Under the pieces are notes generated by a model that ran no database searches, was not told where the DNA came from, and worked only from the letters and a program-made list of their open reading frames with translations. The position numbers and the translations under genes were made by a program. DNA of 8,820 bases from NCBI GenBank assembly GCA_964390795.1, contig CAYMLQ010000251.1, positions 1 through 8,820 on the forward strand, written 5' to 3'. Shown piece after piece: positions 1 through 6,465 of the stretch. Origin of the DNA: CAYMLQ01 sp964390795 (GTDB taxonomy: Bacteria; Verrucomicrobiota; Kiritimatiellia; RFP12; UBA1067). Each line of letters starts with the position of its first letter. Positions within the stretch are counted from its first letter, which is position 1.

Positions 1-28
1 TGGGCATCCCTTTGATCACCAACTAGAT

Positions 29-48
29 GGACACTTTTTACACTGTCC
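29..48. repeat. Short GGACA/TGTCC inverted repeat at the 3' end of the first gene
   Basis: GGACA at 29-33 faces TGTCC at 44-48 across a 10-base loop, overlapping the stop codon of the gene at 38-2374. The stem is only 5 bp and is not followed by a run of T on the minus strand, so it is a poor terminator. It shares the GGGACA/TGTCCC motif with the adjacent tandem repeat, so the two may be one repeat element. Confidence 0.4.
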
Positions 49-2374
49 CAAAAACTGTCCCAAACTCCCTCATAAGCTCATCCCTAACCCTCTCGAAATT
101 GTCCGGCCTCATCTTCTCCAGCCCCTCCAGCACCGCCTTCAGCACATCCTCGATGCTGTCCGTACTGCCTTTGCCCCCTTGGTGCCCGTCCCACAGCTCG
201 TTGAACCGCTCGATGGATTTCACGCCGAACCCCTTCATCCTCCGCCCGATCAGACCGTACATCGCCTGGTGCGCCGCGTTCTTCCCCGCATTCAGCGCCA
301 GATCCCGGCTCAGCGTGGATTTCGGAATCCCGAGACTCTCCGCCGCAGTCCTGACCGATCCCGCCGCCAGCACGCAAAGCACCATCCGGATATACCCGGG
401 GTCAGCCTTCCCGACGACCTTCAGGATGTTCTTCCCCAGCTCAGACCTCAGCCGCATGTTGTCGAACTTCGTTGCACCGAATTCCTGTCCGAGCGTATCC
501 ATCCTGAAATCGAAATGCCCCTGCGTCAGCCGCTTGTCCCTCTCCACCTCCAGACACCTCTTTCCGCAGCCGCCCTTCACGCCGTCCTTGCCGAGCTTGA
601 AGCTCGTCCCCAGCGGCACGACCGCGATCTTCGCGCCGAGCGCATAGTTCGCCAGACCCTCGTCGACGCGCGGCACCAGTACGCACGCGACATCATCCCG
701 CCCGCCCACCGTGCGCACGATGGGCTCCAGCGCCTCTTCGGCGGCTCCGAAATATCCGTACACGGCCTTCCCGTTGCACAGCCCCAGCCGACAGACCGCA
801 CCGCCTTCCCGCCTGAAGTCCTTTTCGATCCCGCAACCCGCGCAGATCTCGCCCCCGAGCACCTCCAGGTCGAACGTGTGCGCCTCAGCCTCTTCAAACG
901 TCAGCGTCCTCGGCTCACGCCACTCGCCGCCGTCGCCCTCCTCGTTGCTGACCGCGCGGATCCCGCTGTCGTCATCGCTGAGGATCGCGAGCGGGAACCC
1001 GCCCTGCGGATGCGGATACCCTTCCGCCAGATCGCCAGTCTTTCTCAGATAGCGGCTCGCGCTGTCGAACGTGCCGCCGAACCGCACGCGCCAGGTCTCG
1101 CGGCATTCGCCGCCGCCCTCGCCCACACCCGCCCGCGCCCAGAAATCGACCGCCCCGTTCTCGCCGCCCTCCGGCCGGATGAAGCTCCGCGCCCGCAGCA
1201 AGGCCTCCAGCACCGCAGTCGCGGTCTCGCGCGGGTAGGAGACCACGTTGCCCCGCTCGATCGCCAGAAGCCCCGTGGCGTTGCCGCGCTCAAGCACGTA
1301 CCGCAACGTGAACCGGCGCACGGTCCGCCCCGACTCGGCCATCGCCTGCGGGTCGAACAGCGCCGCCTTGCCGCTCCGCGTCAGGCTCTCCCCGTGCCCG
1401 ACCTTGAGCGCGGTCTCGACCGGCGGCGTGCCCGGCTCGTTGAACACGACGGACACCAGTTTGACCGACAGCAGCCCCGCGACCCCGCCCGCATGAAAAA
1501 TGTCGGCCAGCGGTTTCCGCCCGATCTCGCCCATCGTCACCACGTCCCGGTCATGGACGAAGACGCCGCCTTCGCTGAAAAAGGCCTCGGAGAAAGCCAT
1601 GCGGTAGACCGCCTGCATCTTGGACGCGCTCTTCTGCGTGTTCGTCTTCAGGGCGCAGTTGACGGGATCGAAGATGACCGTGTCGTAACGCGCGGGATTG
1701 AAGATGAAGTTTTTCCAGCCGCCGGCCAGATCCCAGCCCATCGAGCGGTACAACTGGCCCGGATGCCGGACAATGAACATGATCTCGCCGTCCGTGTCGT
1801 ATCTGAATATCTTCACGGCCCGCATCTGCTCACGGGCGATCAGCCCGCTCTGAACAAGCCCGTCGGCGATCCGATCGCGCAGACGCTCCATCTCGCCTTC
1901 GTCGAGGATCACCGCGCCGCCGGCGTTCACCCACCCGAACCTGTGGGGAAAGACCGCGTACGCGATCCGTTGCTTCGCCTGAAACAGGCTCGCGGCCCGC
2001 ACCAGAAAGTGCCGCGCCCGGTCGCCGCCCTCCAGCATCATCATCACGATGGCGTCCGACGCCTTGAGACGCGGCCTGCTGGCGGGCAGTTCGAACATCT
2101 CGCGCCGGGCGCGGTGCTCCAGCAGTTCCCATCCCTTCTCGCCGCCGAGTGTCTGTACCATCGAGAGCGCCTCGGCGATCTCCTCGGGAATCCCATGTTC
2201 CCTCAGCTCATGCGCGATCCTGTCGCCGTCCAGTCCCTCATATCTGTTGACCGCCTCCGGCAGGGCGTAATCCCATTTGGCGAGCATCTCCGGTTCGGTC
2301 CGCAACAGCCGGACAAGGATCTCCGGATCGATTCCCGCAAGCATTTCAGGACTCGCGAAAACAGTCTTCGCCAT
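38..2374 (-). CDS. Large protein of unknown function with a C-terminal helix-turn-helix
   Basis: I do not recognise this 778-residue protein. The ATG at 2374 was chosen because AGGAGGAGG lies six bases before it; an in-frame TTG 36 bases upstream has no such site. There is no signal peptide or membrane segment, so it is probably cytoplasmic. The N-terminal ~100 residues look helical. The middle has alternating strand-like stretches, for example RYDTVIFDP at 229-237. A cysteine cluster (C511-x2-C514-x13-C528-x4-C533) could bind a metal, and C603 and C607 form a second pair. Residues ~675-694 (AAESLGIPKSTLSRDL) read as a helix-turn-helix, suggesting DNA binding or an invertase/transposase-like relative. 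Third codon positions are richer in G and C than in the genes to the right. A terminator upstream separates it from the operon at 2656-7815. The last eight residues, FGTVFGTV, come from a tandem repeat. The gene is confident; its function is open. Confidence 0.8.
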   Translation of the reverse strand: MAKTVFASPEMLAGIDPEILVRLLRTEPEMLAKWDYALPEAVNRYEGLDGDRIAHELREHGIPEEIAEALSMVQTLGGEKGWELLEHRARREMFELPASRPRLKASDAIVMMMLEGGDRARHFLVRAASLFQAKQRIAYAVFPHRFGWVNAGGAVILDEGEMERLRDRIADGLVQSGLIAREQMRAVKIFRYDTDGEIMFIVRHPGQLYRSMGWDLAGGWKNFIFNPARYDTVIFDPVNCALKTNTQKSASKMQAVYRMAFSEAFFSEGGVFVHDRDVVTMGEIGRKPLADIFHAGGVAGLLSVKLVSVVFNEPGTPPVETALKVGHGESLTRSGKAALFDPQAMAESGRTVRRFTLRYVLERGNATGLLAIERGNVVSYPRETATAVLEALLRARSFIRPEGGENGAVDFWARAGVGEGGGECRETWRVRFGGTFDSASRYLRKTGDLAEGYPHPQGGFPLAILSDDDSGIRAVSNEEGDGGEWREPRTLTFEEAEAHTFDLEVLGGEICAGCGIEKDFRREGGAVCRLGLCNGKAVYGYFGAAEEALEPIVRTVGGRDDVACVLVPRVDEGLANYALGAKIAVVPLGTSFKLGKDGVKGGCGKRCLEVERDKRLTQGHFDFRMDTLGQEFGATKFDNMRLRSELGKNILKVVGKADPGYIRMVLCVLAAGSVRTAAESLGIPKSTLSRDLALNAGKNAAHQAMYGLIGRRMKGFGVKSIERFNELWDGHQGGKGSTDSIEDVLKAVLEGLEKMRPDNFERVRDELMREFGTVFGTV
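41..64 (-). repeat. 12-bp tandem repeat encoding FGTV twice
   Basis: On the minus strand, TTTGGGACAGTT is followed directly by TTTGGGACAGTG, identical at 11 of 12 positions. The repeat is in frame and supplies the last eight residues of the large protein, immediately before its TAA stop. A slipped-strand duplication or an inserted short repeat are both possible origins. Confidence 0.75.
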
Positions 2375-2380
2375 GGCTCG

Positions 2381-2389
2381 CCTCCTCCT
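2381..2389 (-). promoter_or_regulatory. Ribosome binding site that fixes the start of the first gene
   Basis: The minus strand reads AGGAGGAGG, ending six bases before the ATG at 2374. This decides the start in favour of the 778-residue protein over the TTG further upstream. Confidence 0.8.
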
Positions 2390-2395
2390 ATTTCT

Positions 2396-2415
2396 CTCCG
2401 TTCCTCGCAATGACC
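2396..2415 (-). repeat. Possible remnant of a dispersed GTCATTGCGAGGAACG-type repeat
   Basis: The minus strand carries GGTCATTGCGAGGAACGGAG in the leader of the first gene. From memory, GTCATTGCGAGGAACG followed by GAAGTGACG-type sequence is half of a palindromic repeat scattered through many bacterial genomes. Only the first half is present here and the second arm is missing, so this is at best a decayed copy. No genome is available to count other copies. Confidence 0.4.
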
Positions 2416-2458
2416 TTGCGATTTGTCACCTGCACCTTTTCTTCCTCGCATCCGCGCC

Positions 2459-2472
2459 GCGAGCGCAGCGAG
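2459..2472. repeat. GCGAG-CGCA-GCGAG short direct repeat
   Basis: GCGAG at 2459-2463 recurs at 2468-2472, separated by CGCA, in the gap between the first gene and the operon terminator. It is short and could be chance in GC-rich DNA. Its place beside other repeat-like modules makes an intergenic repeat plausible. Confidence 0.3.
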
Positions 2473-2496
2473 TCAGCCGACCTATCACCAAAAAAA

Positions 2497-2529
2497 GTCC
2501 GTCGTGTCCGTTCCGTCCGTTGCCCGTTC
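2497..2529. repeat. Degenerate CCGT-rich microsatellite-like tract
   Basis: The plus strand carries an irregular series of GTCCG, TGTCCG, TTCCG, TCCG and CCCG units, each followed by T, next to a run of seven A at 2490-2496. It lies between the operon terminator and the leader of the first gene. No coding potential is apparent. Confidence 0.5.
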
Positions 2530-2546
2530 AGCCTTCATCCTTTTCC

Positions 2547-2584
2547 AATTAAAAACCCGGAGCCGGGCGGTCCCGACCCCGGGT
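2547..2584 (-). terminator. Strong rho-independent terminator ending the four-gene operon
   Basis: Positions 2555-2584 form a 30-base hairpin. The outer arms are ACCCGG and CCGGGT, the inner arms CGGG and CCCG, with a four-base loop. The bases between the arms also pair when two G-U pairs are allowed, giving a stem of about 13 bp. On the minus strand it is followed by TTTTTAATT. It lies about 70 bases after the stop codon of the ceramidase-like gene. On the plus strand no T-run follows, so it acts in one direction only. It isolates the gene at 38-2374 from the operon. Confidence 0.88.
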
Positions 2585-2655
2585 CGCTGCATGACAGGAG
2601 TGATCTTATATCTAGTTCCAACGTGTGTGGTCTGTGTCTAAAATTCGCCGCCGTT

Positions 2656-3990
2656 TTATTGATAAACGGCTTGAAGACTCAAAGCGGTTTCACGCACAAG
2701 CCGTTCTGCCGTGTCTTCGCGGGGAGCACCACCTTCCACAGGGAGTGTCTCATACCCGCCTCGTTCGAAGCACGCTGCCAGCGGCACATAGCCGCACTCG
2801 CCCATCGCCAGCGTCACCGGCCACGTTGTCTGGAAAGGTGACCCGCGCTTGATAGCCAACCCGATCTCGGTGAAGGGCTCGCCCGGCAGGGAGGTCATCG
2901 CAAAGCGGTCGCAAAAAGCAAGCGCCACCAATCTGAACGTCCTTTTCTTTCCTGAACAGTGCGCATGATACAATAGGGTCTGCTCCGCAAAGAAACGCGC
3001 GACCGGGCTTTCACCCGCTGCCAGCCCTTCGCTCGTCAGGTCTCCGCCGCACGCCTGCCCCGATTTGTGTTCCAGAACGCCACGCGCCGTTTCGCACGTC
3101 TCATCTGTCAGTGTGCGGTAAGGGATACAGATCGCCCGACTGATGACCGCAAGCTTGTCAACCTCCAGCGTCTTGAGCGTCTTGAGCCGAGCCGCGATGA
3201 GTTTCCCATAGGCCTGCCCGATACGGCACGCTTCGGCATAAGAGGTCTGATCGGTTTTTGACGCGACGTCGAAATGGTTGATGTTTCCGGAACAGCCGAC
3301 CAGCGTCATCACCATTGCATCGTGACCCAGCGCCGCCTGAATGCCGCGTTCCATGCGCCCCGGCCAATCCGCCGACACAAAATCCCCGCCAATGGTGTCT
3401 GTGTGGTTGACGATGTTGGCGACGACCGCCACGATGCGCCCCTCCTGTTCGACGGCGAGAATCCCGATCTCCCGATCCACCGGTCCTTCAGGTTTGACGA
3501 TGCGAGGATTCCCCTTGCCTGGATTCGTCATCACGCCGCCGCCCTGCATCCGGTACCGCCGGTTAAAAGCGAGCCGGTTGTCGTTGGATCCACCGAGCCT
3601 GAGCGTCGCAGGTGCAAGATTCTGTTCCGCCTTCAGAACCGCCCCGACAGTCTTCTCCACCAGCCCGCAGATGTAGTCGGAGTCGGGCTCCGTGCCGAAA
3701 AGCGGCGTCACATAGGGCGCGGTGTGCGTGTGAGTCGCCGCAATGACGAGCCCTCGCCCATGCCGGAAACCCTCCTCCTTCAGCCTCGCAAGCACAGCCT
3801 CCACAAGTTCCACGCTGACCATGCAGACATCCAGCGACACCAGCCCGCAGACCGTCCGTCCCTTGCGGAACAGGACGCACCGCACGTGCAGGTCATCCAG
3901 CACCCCCACATTAGGACGCGGGTTAAAATATCCCGCAAGCGGCAGACCCCGTTTCGGCGTGATGATCACCTTGGCAACTCCGGCTTCCAT
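2656..3990 (-). CDS. Neutral/alkaline ceramidase-like metal-dependent hydrolase
   Basis: The 444-residue product resembles the N-terminal catalytic domain of neutral/alkaline non-lysosomal ceramidases, zinc enzymes that cleave the amide of ceramide. Family signatures are ATHTHTAP (85-92, with H87 and H89), NHTDT (H196), a LPGEPF block (E371) and GECGYVP (Y401). These match, in order, the His, His, Glu and Tyr zinc-ligand regions of the family. GCSGNINHF (232-240) sits where known enzymes carry the serine-containing GDVSP-type active-site loop. The protein is far shorter than the roughly 650-residue Pseudomonas enzyme, lacks the C-terminal Ig-like domain and has no signal peptide, so it is probably cytoplasmic. 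The ATG overlaps the previous stop as TGATG, indicating translational coupling; a GTG one codon earlier (3993) is the alternative start. It is the last gene of the operon. Family membership is fairly sure; ceramide as substrate is doubtful. Confidence 0.85.
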   Translation of the reverse strand: MEAGVAKVIITPKRGLPLAGYFNPRPNVGVLDDLHVRCVLFRKGRTVCGLVSLDVCMVSVELVEAVLARLKEEGFRHGRGLVIAATHTHTAPYVTPLFGTEPDSDYICGLVEKTVGAVLKAEQNLAPATLRLGGSNDNRLAFNRRYRMQGGGVMTNPGKGNPRIVKPEGPVDREIGILAVEQEGRIVAVVANIVNHTDTIGGDFVSADWPGRMERGIQAALGHDAMVMTLVGCSGNINHFDVASKTDQTSYAEACRIGQAYGKLIAARLKTLKTLEVDKLAVISRAICIPYRTLTDETCETARGVLEHKSGQACGGDLTSEGLAAGESPVARFFAEQTLLYHAHCSGKKRTFRLVALAFCDRFAMTSLPGEPFTEIGLAIKRGSPFQTTWPVTLAMGECGYVPLAACFERGGYETLPVEGGAPREDTAERLVRETALSLQAVYQ

Positions 3991-5060
3991 CACCTTTTGA
4001 CCTCCACCGTTTTCCCGCCTCTCTTGGCGGATGCATGCGCGGCTTCGCAGAGCAACACGTTATGTAACCCGCTTTCGCCGGTCAGCGGTGTGCCGCTCAA
4101 AACGGAAGCCGCGTGCTCGGCGATCACGCCCTGATAGATGTTTTCTGGCCGCTTGACTCTGAAAACCTGCTGCCGCTCGAATGTGTCCAACTCCAACCGC
4201 ATTTTGAACGGCTCGTTTGCATGGCCGGAAAGCTGAAACAGCGTACCATAACCGCGCATCGCCGCCTGGTCACCGTAGATCTCATAGCCCAAATTCGAGA
4301 GCGTGCCGCCCAGTCCGCCCCGTGCGTCGCAAAACGACACCAGCGCCGAGCACGTCACGCCGTTCTCCAATTCACACTGGATCACCGCGCCGTCCTCCAC
4401 CTTGATCGCCATGCGCTTGGGATAGTAGACCGCCCTCACCGCCTTAATCCGGCTGCCCAACAGAAATTCAGTCATGTAGAAGCAGTGGCTGGCCACGTCG
4501 CCAACCGGACCGCCCATCTCGGCACGGTTGGCACAGCGCCAAGTGGCCGCCTCGGCAGGATCGAAACCGTAAGCGAACTGCATGTGAAAGCAGGCGTCGT
4601 TGACCACGCCCAACGCCCCACCCGAGATCAGTTCTCGCGCCTTCTTGTTAAGGGCGTTGTGCGTCATCATGTGGTCGACCGAGAGGCTGAGCTTACGCTT
4701 CGCCGCGAGTTTCACCAGCATCCGCGCGTCGGACGAGACTGGGGCGAGCGGTTTCTCGACAATCACCGCCTTGCCCGCCTCCAACGCCTGTTGCGCCAGT
4801 GCCGCATGGGAAAGATTGTTGGTCGCCACAACCACAGCGTCTACCGACGGGTCGTCCATGACCGCCGCAGCGTCGCGATACCATTTCAATCCCAGCGCCT
4901 GCGCCGCTAGGCGCCGTTTCGGATTCACATCCGTCGCACCGACAAGCACCGCCTGTTTCAACGGCTTAAAACGTACGGTGTCGCACGCGAACCCTTCTTT
5001 CGCAATCCGGTTTTCAGCGATCCCGCCGAACCCGATCAGCGCATATATCACCTTGGCCAT
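3990..5060 (-). CDS. Gfo/Idh/MocA family NAD(P)-dependent oxidoreductase, cytoplasmic
   Basis: The 356-residue protein is a typical length for Gfo/Idh/MocA dehydrogenases, which oxidise or reduce a hydroxyl of a sugar or cyclitol. The N-terminal Rossmann fold starts with IGFGGIA (9-15). VEKPLA (101-106) carries the family EKP motif with the conserved lysine K103. GGPVGDVASH (183-192) is the substrate-side motif with D188 and H192 at the usual catalytic positions. There is no signal peptide, unlike the Gfo/Idh-fold protein that begins the operon. The ATG at 5060 follows AAAGGAAG by six bases and sits 17 nt after the aminotransferase stop. Its own stop overlaps the start of the ceramidase-like gene. 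Pairing with a DegT-type aminotransferase suggests it supplies or consumes a keto-sugar or keto-inositol. The exact substrate cannot be read; an inositol- or sugar-3-dehydrogenase role is a guess. Confidence 0.9.
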   Translation of the reverse strand: MAKVIYALIGFGGIAENRIAKEGFACDTVRFKPLKQAVLVGATDVNPKRRLAAQALGLKWYRDAAAVMDDPSVDAVVVATNNLSHAALAQQALEAGKAVIVEKPLAPVSSDARMLVKLAAKRKLSLSVDHMMTHNALNKKARELISGGALGVVNDACFHMQFAYGFDPAEAATWRCANRAEMGGPVGDVASHCFYMTEFLLGSRIKAVRAVYYPKRMAIKVEDGAVIQCELENGVTCSALVSFCDARGGLGGTLSNLGYEIYGDQAAMRGYGTLFQLSGHANEPFKMRLELDTFERQQVFRVKRPENIYQGVIAEHAASVLSGTPLTGESGLHNVLLCEAAHASAKRGGKTVEVKR

Positions 5061-5077
5061 ACAACGCTTCCTTTGCC

Positions 5078-6385
5078 CTATTTCATGTACGCCGCGGCAA
5101 CTTTCTTGAAGGCATCGATGCAGGCCTGCATGTGCGCCACGTCGTAAACCGGGTGAGTAAAGAAACACATGGTTCGATCCGTCATCCACCGCGCACGATC
5201 ACAATGCACCTGACTATAATCGATATTGCGTGACTTGGGATCAAAAAAGGGGTATTTCGCGACGCCGAAACCGTTGCGCTCAATAAACGCCCGCTCTTTA
5301 TACATCTCTGGCCACAGTACGCCATAGACCGGTACGCCTTCGGCCCCCACCGCCTTGATGAAATCCTTGATCGTGCAGGTCAGCTTATCCGTGTCCAAAA
5401 CGAACGGTGCCCACCAGTAGGAGTTCTGACGCTCCTTGGTATCCACCGGCGCGTGCATCACCAACGGATGTTTCTCCAACGCCTTTTTTAGCATCTTGCC
5501 GTTGCGGATCCGGTTCTTCAAATTCCACGAGTCAAAACGCTTCAGTTCGCATATGCCGATCGCCGACTGCATCTCGGTCATACGGAAATTGAAACCGACA
5601 CGCTTGTGGATGTACATCAGCTTGCCTTCCATCTCCAGCAGATTGAGTCGCTCTTTGACATCATACCCGTGGTCGCGGAACGAACGGCATTCCCACGCAT
5701 AGTCGTCATCGTTCGTCACAATCATGCCGCCCTCGCCACCCGTCGTGAAGTGCTTGCTCTGACAGAAGCTGAAACACCCGACATCGCCGATCGTGCCCGC
5801 CATCTTGCCTTTGTAGATGCCGCCGAAACACTGGGCGCAATCCTCAATCACCTTCAGGTTGTGCTTCTTGGCGATTTTCATGATCGGGTCCATGTCCGCC
5901 ACGACACCGTACAGATGGACGACCACGATGCCCTTCGTCCGCTCCGTGATCTTCGCTTCAATCCCCGCAGGATCGATCTGATGGTCAAAACCCACATCCG
6001 TGAAAACCGGTAACGCGCCCGCCTGCAGCACGCAGAATGACGAGGCAATGAACGAATAGGATGGGCAGATCACCTCATCACCCGGCCCGATTCCCAGCGA
6101 CGAGATCGCGGTGTGCAGCGCGGCCGTGCCGTTCGACACGCTGATCGCGTTCCTCACACCCATCCACTTGGCCCAATCGCTTTCAAACTGCATGCCGATC
6201 GGACCCGTCCAGTAATTCACCTTACCCGCTCGCAAGGGTTCCATCGCGGCCTGGATCGTTTCTTCCGAAAAAGAGGGCCACATGGGGAAACCCTTGTCCC
6301 ATACTTTTGCCCCGCCTTCAAGCGCCAAAACCTTGGTTTTAGCTGTTTCGTTTTTCGCTGCCTTTTTTGTCGTTACCTGCTTCAT
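5078..6385 (-). CDS. DegT/DnrJ/EryC1/StrS family PLP-dependent aminotransferase
   Basis: The 435-residue protein is a fold-type I aminotransferase of the DegT/StrS family, which transfers an amino group, usually from glutamate or glutamine, to a keto-sugar or keto-cyclitol. Visible motifs are SNGTAAL (84-90, phosphate binding), EDCAQ (181-185, with D182 facing the pyridine nitrogen) and SFCQSKHFTTGGEGG, in which K211 is the expected Schiff-base lysine. FRMTEMQSAIG (268-278) is also typical. The opening LALEGG...FPMWPSF (20-39) resembles, from memory, the scyllo-inosose/aminocyclitol branch more than the nucleotide-sugar branch. A lysine-rich tail of about 18 residues precedes the fold. AAGGAG six bases before the ATG at 6385 fixes the start over a GTG five codons upstream. 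It lies 80 nt after the GH109-like gene and 17 nt before the Gfo/Idh gene. The catalytic set is intact. Family is certain, substrate unknown. Confidence 0.93.
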   Translation of the reverse strand: MKQVTTKKAAKNETAKTKVLALEGGAKVWDKGFPMWPSFSEETIQAAMEPLRAGKVNYWTGPIGMQFESDWAKWMGVRNAISVSNGTAALHTAISSLGIGPGDEVICPSYSFIASSFCVLQAGALPVFTDVGFDHQIDPAGIEAKITERTKGIVVVHLYGVVADMDPIMKIAKKHNLKVIEDCAQCFGGIYKGKMAGTIGDVGCFSFCQSKHFTTGGEGGMIVTNDDDYAWECRSFRDHGYDVKERLNLLEMEGKLMYIHKRVGFNFRMTEMQSAIGICELKRFDSWNLKNRIRNGKMLKKALEKHPLVMHAPVDTKERQNSYWWAPFVLDTDKLTCTIKDFIKAVGAEGVPVYGVLWPEMYKERAFIERNGFGVAKYPFFDPKSRNIDYSQVHCDRARWMTDRTMCFFTHPVYDVAHMQACIDAFKKVAAAYMK

Positions 6386-6434
6386 CCGGATCTCCTTCAC
6401 ATTGGAATCTGTTCAAACTAAACCGCGTTTTTAC

Positions 6435-6464
6435 GAGCACCTCATTTGGGGGTAGAGGCGGCTC
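6435..6464 (-). other. Hairpin between the GH109-like and aminotransferase genes
   Basis: Just after the TAG of the GH109-like gene, the mRNA can pair GAGC with GCTC and CCTC with GAGG, with a small internal loop and an 11-base C-rich loop. No T-run follows, so it is not an ordinary terminator. It could slow 3' decay of the upstream message or partly attenuate reading into the next gene, giving the first gene a higher level than the rest. Confidence 0.45.
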
Positions 6465-6465
6465 C

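Noticed and set aside
179..2413. A 744-codon open frame on the plus strand opposite the large unknown protein
   Set aside because: Its product is dominated by Arg, Pro, His and Gln with no fold-like pattern and no ribosome binding site. The minus-strand frame has a strong binding site and normal protein composition. Long antisense frames are expected opposite GC-rich genes.
2651..2669. A CCGTTT/AAACGG hairpin over the stop codon of the ceramidase-like gene
   Set aside because: It is only a 6-bp stem with no T-run. The much stronger hairpin at 2555-2584 is the convincing terminator.
3274..4910. Plus-strand open frames of 286 and 265 codons opposite the ceramidase-like and Gfo/Idh genes
   Set aside because: They lie wholly antisense to genes with clear family motifs, have shadow-type composition and lack ribosome binding sites.
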